From contig NC_085117.1 in assembly GCF_030269925.1 (NCBI RefSeq), forward strand, positions 11,594,731 through 11,658,730: 64,000 nucleotides of DNA, written 5' to 3'. Positions 10,800 through 24,839 of this stretch are shown piece by piece. A program made the translations under genes and the position numbers. How positions within the stretch are numbered: the first letter of the stretch is position 1; each line of letters opens with the position of its first letter. This DNA comes from Bombyx mori (lineage: Eukaryota > Arthropoda > Insecta > Lepidoptera > Bombycidae). The notes under the pieces were generated by a model, which was not told where the DNA came from, did not search any database, and worked only from the letters and a program-made list of their open reading frames with translations.

Positions 10800-13690
10800 A
10801 AAACTATTTATCTTATTTTAAAAATGGTAACGGTTGTTGTCGAATCCTCAAAAGAAAATCTATACTAATATTGTAAATGTTTGTTTGTCCTTCTTTCACG
10901 TTGAAACAGAGCAAAGGATTCCGTGCTCCCGTAAGGGGGTACGACGACCCCTCTTGCTTGTTCGGCCACTGTACACGCGCTATTCTTTGCAGAGGCACGT
11001 CTAGTGTGAACTCTGCTATTGCCCAAAATTCGATCGTTTATAGACGAACTAAGAATTCAGACTATTTGACATCAGAGTGGTAACCACTGTCAATATTGAG
11101 GATTTTTATTGTCCAAATAAAACAAGACTCGATGTAGTAAACTTTTATCTTTTGTTCACTTAAGAATATTTCATGAAGGCAACATTCTAATTGCCAATTA
11201 GAAATTAACTATTTTACATAAATTCCATGTATTGCTTTAAAATGTCATATATTTTACATTTCAAAAAGTGGACGTGAAGTAACCGAGATATTTTTGTACA
11301 TCAGCAGAAAAAAATTATAGCTATTAGTTATTGATTCATTAAAAATTAAAGTGTCTATAAAACTAAAAACAAGATAGTCAAACAGGACGAGGCATAACAG
11401 AAAATGCTTAAATCATTTTTTTTCCTTAATTGTTTGATTTTTTGAAACTTTGCTTGTCTCAAACTGGTTTTATTTCATTAGACAAAACCATAACACATCT
11501 CATTCATCACCTTACGCATTTCGTTACGAACAAAACATTTATTATAATTATTAAACTTTATAATGTTTCTGTACTGTTTAACATAACTATAGCTTAACTC
11601 TATGCAATGTTGGCTTGTAAATATTCTCTATTACTAAATTATTACTTGAAAACTATATCACATTATATGAATATTTTAACAACCTTTAAAAATACTTGTA
11701 TGTCGGTACATAAATAAAATACCACTTCCAAAGTTATTTCTATAAACTTTTGCCGAACTATTATGTGCTCTATTCTTGAGCAAGTTACAATAACAAATCA
11801 ATTGAAAAAAGAAAACGCATTAAACTTCACACTGTGAAAGTTTCTTCTTAAAAAAATGTATTTGCGAAACACGTCGTTTTTATTCCACCAAAAATCGTTA
11901 AATAAGCTGTTAAAAAAAAATTATTTATCCTGGATGCCCAAATACCAAACTGTAGTGATTAGATGTTTTAAGAGCAAATGTCATAACAAATTTGCTTCTT
12001 CTAAAATTTCAAACATTATCTCCTTGATTACAGAATCACATGATATTCTCTAAAATAAGTTCATCAATGGGCGCCCGTCTATATCGAAATGTTAGTGTTT
12101 TCTACTCGCAAAATGAACAAAAAGCTATTTTAAAGAAAAGGAAAAACCCTTCTAAGCTCAGCTTCAATATTCTCCAAATTATCAGCGATAACGGTATGCG
12201 CTGATATTTTAAAACAGTTAACTTATAAATGTCGATTTTGATTAATTGAATAAAATCGTCATAATCAATAGCATGTCAGGCGCACTACCGTGCGATATTC
12301 AATAATTCGTTGGGCGATTTTGAAAATCATTTCAAATTGTGATTAAACAGCCCCATAGAGAACTTTGCCTGTGCCTTTCTGTCCGTTCTATCCTCGTCAG
12401 GTGCGATGTGGTGTTTGATCATTGACCGAGCAGTTAAATGAGCATTATTGAAATAATATTTATCTATATTAAGTATTTTAAATACGCCTATACGGCTATG
12501 GACCTAATATGAACCGAGAATAATAGAAGGAAAAACTATGGTCATTTTAATAAGATATAAATGGATTGACGATTACTCTTTATTTTTTGTGGAGTTATCA
12601 GAATGCTTTCATTCTATTATTGCATACAACTACGATAACGTTTTTGACACCAAACAAAAACCAAATAATGAACGTATGCCATAAAATAGATAAAGAAGTT
12701 TTGTTAAATGTACAAAGATTTCGCATTTTAAGCAGAACATGCCACGAACAACTCGTTTTTGTTATTTTTTAATATTATCTAGTCTACTTATAAATTACAA
12801 TTACATGATAATCTTAATTAAAGAGGTTTTATGTTTTTTTAACTGCTATTAAAGGCTTAACTGGCAGTAATTATTGTTTTAAATGTTTTATATTTCTTTT
12901 TTCTTTTAAATAGTAAAATAAATATATTTTGACCGTAATAGCTGAACTGATACATCGCAAAGCGTACCCGTCATTACGTGTAATTCGTTCGCGTTAATTA
13001 AGTAACATCCAACTTTTCACATTTCTTCATGCTCATTTTCAACGTTGTTTATATACTCGTAGGTACATATATTAATTTAATAGTATATATACAGGATATA
13101 AGGTTCCCAAAACATAAGCGGAAAAGTTCTCTTTGAAGTGCCGCGTACCGTCTCGCACCGCTGCGCCCGCGACCCACGAGAAGTTAACCTCGTGCCCCGT
13201 GCATCAGCTGTGAGCGTGCATTGTACTAAACATCTATTATAGACTATAATTACGCTAAACTAAGAAATATTGTTTTTTCAATTTCGTTCTTTATATCCAA
13301 TCTGCCCGCCTTCGATTTCCGAAAGAATTCCCTTATTCCCATTAGACTAATACATAATAGAGTTATTAATTTGTTTACATTAGATATTCTGCATTCACGG
13401 CACATTGTGATCAGCGAGAACGGGAATATGAAAATCTGACAAGAAGCATAATTACATTAATTATAAATTTAAAGGCATTCATATATTTTACTAAACTAAA
13501 CGTCCATGTGTCACCTATATACACAAATGTGACAAGACAACACTCATAACTTGGGTCAATGGTGCCTCGGGTAATGGTGTCCGTTGCTGTACCTGTCCAC
13601 ATAGAATGCTTTATCAATATAATTAGTTAGTATTCAAATTTTTTCTTACAATATTATTTTTAATACAAAATCAAAGTTATACTAGCAAAT
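10800..13690. other. AT-rich intergenic stretch between convergent genes
   Basis: The senataxin-like and USP36 genes converge here. Open frames are short and lack splice support. A repeat-like start (tctatactaatattgtaaatg) occurs at about 10858, and a small GC-rich patch at about 13135-13215 has no matching ORF. No RNA gene is seen. Confidence 0.5.
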
Positions 13691-13694
13691 ATTT

Positions 13695-16600
13695 TTACCT
13701 ATTAAATCTCTTGTACTTATTGTTGTGATGCTTGTTGAAATGGTGCGAACGTCTTTCATTCCGATATTTAAAGTTGCCTCCTCCCCAGTGCAATTTGTTT
13801 TGTTTTTCCTGAAATTTTATGTATATTACCAACCATTGGAAACCTTAAAAAGCCACTTTGTTACAGACTTATTTTGTTGAGATTTATTTATGTCTCAGTT
13901 TTTTATTAATTACGCTGATTATATTTTTTGCATAATATATTGAATGTTGTTATCTTTCAAGCAACGAATTGTCTTTTAAATATTGAACAATGTGGCTTTG
14001 TTTTATTCTAAATTATTATTAACTTTGAAATCTAACCTGGAAGGGATTGTAGCCGTTCCTATTGTTATTGAACCGATTGAAGTGATGAAAATTTTTAACT
14101 TTCTTAACTCGACCGCAATCCATATCGTCGATCGACTCCGCGGCTCGCTTTCTTTCCTCGCGTCTTTCTTCAAACACCTGAAATACAATTTTAATAAAAC
14201 AATTAGATTCGGGGACCTCGAGTGACAATAATACCACTGTAACCTCTCCTGCTCTATTTTTACCTTATTTTCCCGCGAAGGAATCGTGCATTCCGGTTAG
14301 AATGTAAGGACCGGCGTGTCTAGACAAATTACGTCTCAATCGCATCTACGTAGTTACGCGGCGTTCATGTGACGGCGTCTATGGGTTGACACTTGATGTA
14401 TCGTGCGGAGCGTACCTGGCGGGAGAGCGCGCTGTGTGCGCCGGACCAGGCGGCGACGGGCGCGCCGTACCCGCGGTGCGAGGCCGTCTGCAGAGCGCGC
14501 GTCACGGCGCCCGGGCTCAGCTCGCCACGGTCGCTGAGGGGAGACATGCTGCTCACACTCGTGTGCGGACTCTGCTGCGAGCTCTCACCGCGCTCTTCCT
14601 TCACCCTGCAAGAGATTTTCAAACCAATTTTGAAATAATTATGAAAATTATTTGCACAAGTTTTTTTTTACTGCTTAGATGGATGGACGAGCTCACAGCC
14701 CACCTGGTGTTAAGGGGTTACTGGAGCCCATAGACATCTACAACGTTAATGCGCCACCCACCTTGAAATATAAGTTCTAAAGTCTCAAGTACGGCTGCCC
14801 CACCCTTCAAACTGAAACGCATTACTGCTTCACAGCAGAAATAGGCAGGTTGGTGGTACCTACTTGCGCGGACTCATAAGAGGTCCTACCACCTGTAATT
14901 ACGCAAATTATAATTTTTGCAGGTTTGAATTTTATTTCACGATGTTATTCCTTCACCGTGGAAGTCAATCGTGAACATTTGTTGAGTACGCATTTCATTA
15001 GAAAAATTGATACCCGCCTGAGATTCGAGCACCGGTGCATCGCTCAACACGAATGCACCGGACGTCTTATCCTTTAGGACACGACGACTTAATTAATGTG
15101 TAAAAAAGACCAGAATTACTTACTTTTTATTAGTGTCGCCGTTCAAACTGGGACTGAGGAGGGGTCCGCTTTTCTCACTGGACACCGTCCAGGAGCTTTT
15201 CGTGGTGACAACGAGTCGCCGTGGAGACTCGCATCGGCTCGGTTTCGGTTTCCGTCCTGCGTCTTTCCCAGGGATCCTCTTGGTCGGATCGTCACCGTTC
15301 CGATCACCGCGTTCATCGCCACTAGACTCGGAGTCGTAAGGAACCAACCTTGAACTGGAGCTATCGTTTTTCTGAATAAGTTCACCGCCATCGTTTTTGT
15401 TCATTTGTTCCTCTAATTTTTCAAGAGGAGATTTAAATGGTTTTAAGAGTTTGCTGATGGAAACCGGCTGATCAGCTACCTTTACATTGTTTGCGACTAA
15501 TTTCATATTAGAATCGCTTTTACATGCTTTCGGTTTTATCTGTACATCTTCATTGTTTTGCCTTTTAATTACAAAACTGATCCGTTTTTCATCATCAACT
15601 TTCTGACCTTTATCAATACCGTTAATTGTTTTTGGTGTCTGTATGACTTTTTCTATTTCCCCGTTTTGTTTCACAACCCAAGGTTCTGAATTAATGACAT
15701 TTGAAGAGTTTTCGGAATTACTCAATGTACTGTTTAAAATTATCGGTTTCGGAGCTTCTGTGGAAGTGCTATTAAGCATAGGTTTCCTTTCATCGTTTCT
15801 GTAGAATGTAAGTTTTAAAGGACTTTTTTCTCTGTTGAGAATACTTTCTGGAAGTTGCGGGCCGTAAATCACACCCGAAGTCGTAGCCACAGAAGTGCAT
15901 ATGTCTTCGCTACTATTATCTTTTTCAAAAAACATTATATAGGCATTGGTTCCCAAAACTGCTGATAAAGGAAGAGGTCTCACACAGCTATCATCAAATT
16001 GATAATAGTTCCCATTGGGTGCTTGGCCTATGGCAGTGTAGTGTCCGCAATTTTGTGATGGACCAAGATGTGTTACTAAACTTACTAATTTATAAGACTG
16101 AAACAAGATAAATGTTCCTGTATTTAAATATAATACAAGTATAATAAAAATATACATTTTCTAATTGTTTAATAAATTTATATTTAATTTAGATTCAACT
16201 TATTCATTGTTAGTTAGTTCTATGTTTCTCGTGACTTTAATCCAATTCAGCTGAAACTTTGTAGTTGTGGTGCTGTGTGGTAAGGTAACTAAAGTTCTTC
16301 TTAAGGAAATTTCTGGCATGTTATCATCACATAACCACCACATTAATTAACAAGACTATTAGTCTTGAGTGTTCAAGTCATGAGTACTATCTTGCTTTAA
16401 GTTGAATTAGAAAATTGTATTGTGGATTTCAATAAAATCATACCTAACTGAGATTTGAATCATAGACATAGCAAATAAACATTTAGGCTATAATAGGCAA
16501 ATAAAGTATATCATTTAATAAATGCTAACAATACAATATTTGAGGACAAACAAATGTCAAACATTATTGATTAAGAATGTAAATAATTAAAGATTATTTT

Positions 16601-19600
16601 TTATTTAAAATTGATTTTCTGAAATCAACTAGCTGGTTCCTTGAAATGGCCTTTTATTTAAAAAAAAATTGTCAATGCCCGTTAAGTCCATGTAAATTAT
16701 CTTTGTACTACACAATAGTTACTATAAAGCCATATAGATTCAATGCTATTTATAAATATGTCTCACCAGCTGTTGATGTGAGTGTTTGCTATAAATATAT
16801 TTATTCAAACTTATTTTCTTCCTGAACTGCACATGTTTTGATAGTTTTCCTCCTGCCAGTGAAAATCTTTTCAATGCAATACACAAAACCATTGGAGCTC
16901 TCTCCACAAAAAACTGTTTTGTGGCTGATACCTATAAAATTGACATTAGTAACATTAGTACCAATAATAAAAAATTGACACTAATGGTCTATATGCCATT
17001 TGACTGTTATACAAGTACCTTTTTGTTACATGCTTCACATTTATAACCCAAGTCTTCCAACCTTTCTCTCGAAAAAAATGAGTCTAAAGCCTCATCCAAT
17101 GTTGAATGTTTCCTTATATCTAGTAATAAATCCTGGAAATTACAAGTTACCAATATGTAGTATTTAAAAAAATATATAAGATTTGTAGTGCATGCACTGT
17201 TTTTTTTGCTGTTGCTTGAAATAAGGCAATCTCACAGCCCTACTAAGGTTAAATGGCTAACATAGCATAAATTCTCCAGCCACCTTAAAACTTGAGGTCT
17301 CAATCATATGGATTACCATCGTGAATTATATATTTTGAAGGTTTGATTTTTATTACGCCTTTGTGATCAAAGAAATTTCTGAACACAAGATAAGTATTTC
17401 ATTAGAAAAATTGGTACCTGCCTAGTGGATTTGAACACTGGCATAGTCGCATTGCTTGATACGAGTACACCAGGAGTCTTATCCTCTAGGACGACGACTA
17501 CTATCTAGGCCATGAGGAATTTTTTATTTGCGTTATATAAGAATGTTATTTTTAATGAATATATTGACTACATAGATATTTTCGAAAATTCAATAAATTC
17601 TGTTATGACTTACAACAATATAATACTAAAGTAGAAATACAACATACAATACTAAACTAAACTAAAGACTAGACAATTTTTGTCAGAAAAGGTACCTGGA
17701 AATGCTGATAAGTAGTGGACAAATGATGGCAGGATAAGCAGCGTACTGTAGATCTTAGATACCCACCCAGTATCTGGTTCAGTGGAGTGGTCTCTTTACT
17801 ATATTGATCCAATTTATCAGAATTTATGAACCGTAACAAATAGCATTTTTCCATTGCTTCTACTAAGTATCTGAAATAGCCATTCACATTTTACAAACAA
17901 TAAACCCAATATATAAAAATAGTTCTAATTGCATTTCTGCTCTATATGTTCATTAATAGTTGAAGCTATTTTTGGTTGTTCAATGCACTTCAGAAAAGGT
18001 TTCATACTACTATTATGGTATAAGGACTAAGAACTAAGGTACATACGTGTCTTATTTCAATAAATGGGTGTATTACATTGAAGTACAGACAGCAGCAATT
18101 TATTAGTAAGTTATTCAAAAACTAGGAAGTTGACTGCAAATGCATAAAAATGAGTCTAACATATAATATCATATTGTCTTGAAGTTTTATTGTAGCATCA
18201 AGGCTTTTACTAAGCTCTTTAAATTATACTTTGGCACAACTGTAAATTGTAAAAAGTTTTAAAATACATGGGAATTTCAAGTCCTCACAGATTAATTAAA
18301 GAATACTAGGGTTGTAAATAAAAGATATTACACATTCTCAATTTTTACAGGTCAGCAAGCCACTTTTTGAAAGAGATAAATATTTTTTGTCATTAACCTA
18401 CTGTATGTACAGACTGATTACCAATATATTCACAATGTTTCTTATTAGGGGATTTTAATCATTTGACATAGTTATAAATAGCTTTGAATTTTTCTGACCT
18501 TAGAAATTCATGTGCATCTTCTTGCCTTCCGGGAGTCAAATGTCTACAGATAAGGCGGAGTTTGGAATAAACTTGCCATGGCTTTATGGGAGCACCGCCA
18601 CCCTTTTGTGTTGCCATCAGGCTGGCACGCATTCCGCATATTACACATGCCTCTGTAATTAGATAGTAAAAAATATGAACATCACAATTTTTTAATGTAA
18701 GTTTTTACTATTTAGGCAATTATTAGTGTATTAACTGGATGGTTAAATATTTTATAACTAATAATAACACAAACCTTGTTGATTACATTTTTCAGTATGA
18801 GTTGATTCAGACATCAACCAATTAGCTAATGCAGGAACATGGAACAGTGCCTGTAAGGTGGAATTCAGGTAACAGGTATTGCCCACATTTTGCATTCCAG
18901 CTCCTGCTGCCCATGGACTCTGCCAACCCAATTGCACTTTTTCAAGGGGAAACAAAATCCTTTTAGGCTTAGGTAAACCATCTTCTACAGATTTACTGTT
19001 CTCTAAAATGAAAAATAAAATTAGATGCATTATTTGATATTAACAAAAATAAATTAATAACAGTTACATATTGTAAGATATGTGTAATTGCATGATTCTA
19101 AATAAAACCAAAACAACTACACAGTATATATGGAGATATTTCATTTCTTTTCAAGCCTATGAGTAGGCTGATCAGAAAAAGAAAGTGACCTTTAGCAGAA
19201 ACAAAGTAATATAGGTAATAAGAATTACAGAACTTTTGGATCACCATTTGAACATTTTATTAAATTAAGAACACCTGGACCTTATAAATTATTTCCAATT
19301 ATACTGGCGGTATAGCTGGTGTTCAATGCTAAAAGTTTATATTTTGAAAATATGTATAATACCATGCAGTCGTAGCCCTTTTGACAACTACTGAACAAAA
19401 ATTATAACCAAAATTATAACCTCCAAATTAGATCTTATCTTGCGTATAGATAACAAAACAATAAATGTGAATAAACGTTTCAAATAGTTGCACTTACCTA
19501 AGCATTGGCTGTTGCTTGCGCTATCTTTTTTAAAAGGTTTAGGGTCATGAATAGTTTTTTTTGGTCGAATAACCACGTACTTAGACTTGAGTCCATCAAG

Positions 19601-19768
19601 AACGTTACTTTGATAGTCGCCAGATTCTTCAAAGTCGATCTTAGATAAAAGAACACTTTTAGTCGAGGAATATAGACGGCTATCCAACAAGGATGAGCTT
19701 TGAGAATCGTCTTGAGTTAGAGATAAACGCAATGCGCTCGTTACTGGGTCGCAAATGGAAGCAGGCAT
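13695..19768 (-). CDS. Usp36: USP36/USP42-like ubiquitin carboxyl-terminal hydrolase
   Basis: Ten exons on the minus strand: 19768-19498, 19002-18775, 18652-18499, 17870-17696, 17132-17019, 16931-16767, 16097-15124, 14605-14416, 14177-14037, 13808-13695. All splice sites are GT/AG and the coding sum is 841 codons plus TAA. The USP fold is complete: Cys box [30 protein letters not shown] followed by zinc cysteines CLSC and CEAC, ALKRFS, then the His box NCGHYTA and YYQFDDS. Spacing and [11 protein letters not shown] fit USP36/42 (Drosophila scrawny), a nucleolar/nuclear enzyme that removes ubiquitin from histones and ribosomal factors; location is inferred. After the catalytic domain come about 320 residues of low-complexity linker and a very basic tail ([11 protein letters not shown], then His/Asn/Arg-rich). 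The start is the first ATG of a long open first exon. ATTAAA on the minus strand at 13659-13664 may be the poly(A) signal. Intron 15123-14606 holds a full-length Bm1 SINE. Confidence 0.9.
14661..15091 (-). repeat. Near full-length Bm1-type SINE in a USP36 intron
   Basis: T-run 14661-14669, body, then tRNA-like head ending ccacgacgact... inverted. It sits 33 bases from the donor of the exon ending at 15124, in the same orientation as the gene. Confidence 0.75.
17205..17508 (-). repeat. Diverged Bm1-type SINE in a USP36 intron
   Basis: It shows the same order of blocks as the full-length copies (ctcacagccc, then ggtttgatttttattac, then attagaaaaattggtacc), with many substitutions and deletions. 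It is older than the other copies. Confidence 0.55.
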
Positions 19769-20131
19769 TTTACCTCCAAAATTGCACTATCACGATATAC
19801 AAATCACATTTATCATTTTCAGCTTCTTTGAAAATTATGCTGTTAGCTAGTAAAATAACGATTTAACCTTCTTTACTATTTTTTTAGTTGCATGTATGTT
19901 TTCGAAAACATTTATTTTTCAGGAAAGTAATCAACGCGCACGTATGCGATGTCAAAGACTACAGACCAGGGGGGTGCAACTCCCATACAAAGAAAAAGAA
20001 CATTCAACTAGCGTCATCTTTAGGAACCGGCGAGGTCATTTTTGAAACGTTTTGGCCTTAATGAACTAATAAACTCACTAGATGGCAGATACGAGTTCTG
20101 ACTCAATAAAAAAGGTTAGCGTACTTTGAAG

Positions 20132-21050
20132 CAGTGCTTCCACTTTTAGGGAATTCTCTCTTTTTTAGGGAAAAATAGCTGATATTTTGGATGATAAAGA
20201 CAATTTAAAAAATTCCAGGATTTGGGATATTTCTGGGTAAAAAGCAAAGACTATACTAGTAACTGTTGTGAATTTTAAAATAAACGATAATTAAAGTAAA
20301 ACAATGAACATTTTATTTTATGGAGAGAATGACATTAAGTCGAGTTGACAAGTAAAAGAATAAAACAGAGTTGTGTATAAAAACTATAAAGAAGGTTTGA
20401 TTCAACAGTAACCCTCTAGTAAAGTAAATCATAGATTAAGCCACTGCTTTTTTCTTAGGGATTCCCCAGAATCCCAATAAGTATAATCCGCCAAATTTTT
20501 ATTTACCTGTTTTCGTTGATGTCACCAGAACTTACTCGTATTGTAATATACAGGTACTTCATGTACCATGAAAGATTATCATGGTAATTTCATTTACGAA
20601 AACCTTGTAATTGTCATTTCACTTTTGCTAGCAGTTCCTTCTTCAAAGACTGAGGTGGAAAGATTATTCAGTGTTCTCAAATGTAAAAACTGACAAAAGA
20701 AACAGGCTTTCTAATGAAACCCTGAACGGCTTGCTTCATAGAAAGTTCCCAACTTTGCCAGCAAACAATTGCTCAATTTTAGAACCGAACAGTGTTAGGT
20801 TGCGTGCAGCAAAAGAATATAAAAGCAATGCGTCGACTTCCTTGAAAATTCTAATCCTATAGATCTATGATCTTCTGGGGGCGTTTATATTATATATACC
20901 TACATTAAATAATATGCTGTGGTTTATTTTCTGTATTTTATTTATGCCTTCTATATAAAGGATTTATGAAAGTTGTTTAGGAAATTTTAGGGATAAATTC
21001 AAAAGAAACTAGGGTAAAATGTGGTAAAAAAAACGTAACTGGAAACACTG
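20132..21050 (+). mobile_element. hAT transposon relic with transposase C-terminal fragment
   Basis: Terminal repeats CAGTGcTTCCA and TGGAAaCACTG are flanked by a perfect 8-bp duplication CTTTGAAG (20124-20131 and 21051-21058). Inside, 20631-20690 encodes SSKTEVERLFSVLK and a shifted frame continues with RNRLSNETLNGLL. Together these are the hAT dimerisation domain, broken by a frameshift and stop. At 919 bases it is an internally deleted relic. Confidence 0.85.
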
Positions 21051-21359
21051 CTTTGAAGTTTTCAAAATTCCAGGGCCGTAAAACAACCTCAAAAAAAAAA
21101 AAGAGTTTTCAAAATGTCGTAACGCTTTAATTTTTTAAATCGTTTTTTTTTTGTCTTGGTGTGAGTTATTTTACGTTGTAGTATTAATTTAGAGCAACTT
21201 TTAGCTTTATGAGAATATTAGACGATTAGACATTGAGAAACTCTGTTTTGAATTCTCTTTAGACATAACTTGGCTCCAATACTTTTTTCTTCGTTAGCGT
21301 TTCGTAAGCCTGTGTAACTATTTTCATTTCTTACAGAAAGTTTATTATTAAAAATCAGC

Positions 21360-22105
21360 ATGCCTCGAAGATCGAAAATGAAATGCTATTTCGGATGCCT
21401 TGATAACGGTGAGTTTACACTATTTTCCCGGTATATTATTTGCTAACAGAATTATTATTCATAATATAATTAAATGAATTAGCACCAACTAATGGTCCTT
21501 CCTATTTCTGCTGCCTAGCTATCATATATGTTAAGTTTTGATCAAAACAGTCGGTATTCAGTCTCGTACTATCACACACACACCTCAGATAATAAAATTG
21601 TCTCGAGTGGGTGGAAGTATTTATGTTTTGCAACTCAGCGTATTATATGCTTATTGTCAAGTGGGCCCGAACTAGTTTTTTGGAATGATCAATCAGTCAT
21701 GCTTTCCTGTTTAAATAAAATACAGCACAATTGATCTCACATCCAAAGTTAGATGATGGCATTCACGTTTTGTTTCCTGGTGTTTGATAACTAAGTTACA
21801 CCAAGTGGTCTGTGACCACGTTCATCCTTCTACCCAATATAAAATAATGTTTTTATTTTTGTAGACAAAGGTTTGATAGTGACAAAATTTTATGGTAAAA
21901 TTATAAGGAGCACTAAAATGTCTGAAATATGAAAAGATTGATGCACTATATTTGAACCAGAACGTGTTATGTAATATATTAATTTGTAAGTATGATTACA
22001 TTATCACTAAATTTTTCATGGTCGTATTTTTTCATTATTTGTTACATACTTATGATACTTTGTTTCTCCGTTTCAGAAGAGAAACTGATTCAGCAAGGAA
22101 CGTGA
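21360..22105 (+). other. Possible short spliced gene encoding a 25-residue peptide
   Basis: An acceptor-like site (ttcttacag) at 21336 is followed by ATG 21360 and an open stretch starting MPRRSKMKCYFGC. A good donor (GGTGAG) follows at 21409. A pyrimidine-rich acceptor at 22076 would continue the frame to TGA 22103-22105, giving 25 residues. A second acceptor at about 21863 would give a 38-residue version. The CxxxC near the N-terminus loosely recalls the start of a THAP-type zinc finger, but no further zinc ligands follow. It could be a non-coding transcript, the first exons of a decayed gene, or chance. Confidence 0.2.
21777..21840 (+). repeat. Degenerate Bm1 3' end
   Basis: acaccaagtggtctgtgacc and the following bases align with the 3' end of the SINE, with several substitutions. 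Old fragment. Confidence 0.35.
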
Positions 22106-22574
22106 ACTCTCAAGGATCTTAATTTTTTTTAAATATGTTTATAATTTATAAATTAATAATTGAAATAGTTCATAAGAACTAAATTGATGCCAATTTTGTT
22201 TTAAAATAGGTTGTTTAGTTCTTATAGTATTACGTTTGAATAGTTATAATTAGTAAGTTAGTAATATATGAAAATACTGATATAAATTTTTGTAAATAAC
22301 CTTTTGTAAATTCTACGAGAAGATGATTTTAATTAATGATCAAAAGTCAACGGTCTTCAAAAGCATTATTTGCAATTATTTAGATTAACTGTGGAATATA
22401 TTTTTACTAAGTTGTGTTTTCTGTATGAGCAGATATAAATGAAAATGCCCAAACATGATTATGTTTCTTACATTTTCATTATGTGAAATCAATATGCTTG
22501 TGACTGAGTATATTAATAATTTATTAAAACTTAAGTGATAGACAGCAACCCCTATGGCACTGCTGAAGTTTATA

Positions 22575-24200
22575 AGCACTGGTGACCACTTATCATGAGC
22601 CGGGTTGCGTGCTCGTCTGCTGTTGAGTCCAATAAAAATTTTCGAAACCCTTTCTATTATTTAGATGTAATATTAATGTACATTTAATTTGGATTAAAAG
22701 ATAAATTTACATTTTATGTTTGCATGTGTATGTTTATAATTCATTTGCATGTAACGAACATCAGTTTCTTTTGTAACAAAATGCAAACTAATGGTTTGTA
22801 ATGAATGTAATTAACTTTAAGATGATTTTCTTTCAATCTGCTGTTTGTTTCATTTAGTATTACCAAATATAAGAATGCTAAGAATAATTTAGTATTCACT
22901 TTAGTGTGTGTATTATCTCTACAATGCTAGTTTAAATGACAATTATTGTATGACGAAGCATAGGTAGTGTTTAAAGATGTAATATTTTCATACAAGATGA
23001 TCATGATCATGATCTGTCACGATCAACTTTAAGCAAGAACTGCTATCGTTAAGAAACAAATTTATTTAATTTAATTCAAATTGTCTACTATGTTTGTAAT
23101 GGAAAGCTGACATGTTTATATTTCGCACAAATGACTTATTGACATAGAATGATTTGATTATCTAGACTTAATTAACTTTTAGATAACTTTCGATTTAATG
23201 TTAATAAGTACGCTAGTAGGATTAATCTAGAGGAATTATTGTTATTCGAAATTTTATACAATTGTACGTTCATACAATCTTTTAACAGAAAATTGTTTGT
23301 AATATAGGGAAATTAAATAGCTTACAGAGAATTACAGCTTTTTATTTTAAAAAACTGTTTTCTCTCTGTATGAAAAGATCTTATCGATTAGAATGCTGAA
23401 CACAATCAAACATTCCTTAATATCTCATAAGTACTACCGGGAATTTCAGCGATTCTAAACGATAAGATTTTTTCATAAAGAGAGTTATTAAAAATATTAA
23501 AATTACTAAAAAAGCCACCTGGTGGGGGGTAGGGAGACTAATAATCGACCGTAGCGACGCCTGCTGGACCGGGCTTTAACTAAAGCAAAAATAAAAATGA
23601 GAGTTGCGCATCTATCTCGTATATATTAAGTGTATAATCTATGCTACAGACCACAACACAGACATGACACAGACTCAGGCACCGCTTAAAGTTTTTTTTT
23701 GGTACAATTTTTCCTTATTAGGAAAGGCAAAGGGATCTAAGCTCATACAGCCTTATCTGTTCTAGATAATTCGCACAGTTAATAGACATAGCCGCGATTT
23801 TTATTAAAAATCATTCAGAGGAACAAGCAAAGGAAAAGTACCCATACAATATACATATTGTGTGATAAGAGCGTGCAGCCATATCTCTAGACCAAAGATT
23901 ATGTTTGAAAAAAATCAAATGAAACTGATTAAGTTAAATGTAGTAGTTCATCAGTTCAACAACAAATACTATTTACAAAGCTCTAATTTAGATAATGAGG
24001 CTACAAAGATATTTATAAATTCAAGTAGCTACATAAATATAAATATGTAAATATGTATATAAATGCACGAATAGGTCGAAAGTCTAATTTGCCACAGTGA
24101 TGCGCGTGCATCCCAAAAATGCACTTCTGTGCATGTTGTCATGGTCAGAGATCACGACTTGTGCTGATTACTATACTTAGAACCACTGTGTTCATTCACA
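22575..24200. other. AT-rich intergenic stretch with repeat scraps
   Basis: A short fragment of the second SINE-like family lies at 22577-22640. A piece at 23690-23770 (ggaaaggcaaagggatctaa) recurs at 40118-40170. A small GC-richer tract lies at 23515-23575. No gene is supported. Confidence 0.4.
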
Positions 24201-24219
24201 GTACGTTTTCAGATCTTTC

Positions 24220-24400
24220 CTGCCATATACCATCCGGCTTTAGAATGAACTCCTCTATCCTGTTTCCTAAACGCTACAATGTTCTGTCTTTCTTCTGAGG
24301 AAATTAGCGGAGAGTACTCAATGGCAGGCTGTGACTTAGCTCTGCCCCTGCCATTGCTGATGACCGTGAGCAACAGTAACCATTAGGCCCACCTATGACC
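24220..24400 (+). repeat. Second SINE-like dispersed repeat, copy 1
   Basis: It shares its order of blocks with 24590-24780 (catccggct / aatgaactcctct / actcaatggcaggc / cattgctga / gtaaccat). A further part-copy is at 45225-45345. The family has not been named. Confidence 0.5.
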
Positions 24401-24589
24401 AATCATAAGGTATTCTTCCTACAAATACAATAAAAAAAACTCTAAAGATCTCTACAATCTTAATTCTTAATTTTAATTTAACGAAAAGACAAATCTGTAT
24501 TTTCATTTATATTATATATTATATTTATATTTTTTTTGCATTGAACAGACTATTTAAAGTACCTAAATATTATATTAAAATATCCGGCT

Positions 24590-24780
24590 CTACAATGAAC
24601 TCCTCTCCATGATGCTTCCAGAGCGCGATGACATGTCTTTCTCTAAACAAGGCTTGCGGAGAACACTCAATGGTAGGCAGCGACTTGACTGTGCCCCTGG
24701 CATTGCTGACGTCCATGAGCTATAGTAACCACTTACCATCAGGTGAGCCGTGTGCACATCTGCCTACAAAGGCAAACAAA
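24590..24780 (+). repeat. Second SINE-like dispersed repeat, copy 2
   Basis: It contains the blocks ctctacaatgaactcctct, aacactcaatggtaggcag and accatcaggtgagccgtgtg. It ends in an A-rich stretch just before the R1-like LINE fragment. Confidence 0.5.
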
Positions 24781-24839
24781 AAATCTAGTATCACAGTGAC
24801 TTATCCTATGGGTTATCTCTTTTCGAGTCGTGGTCGAGG

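Noticed and set aside
14386..14733. Plus-strand open frame of 115 codons
   Set aside because: It overlaps a USP36 exon on the opposite strand and then runs into a Bm1 SINE.
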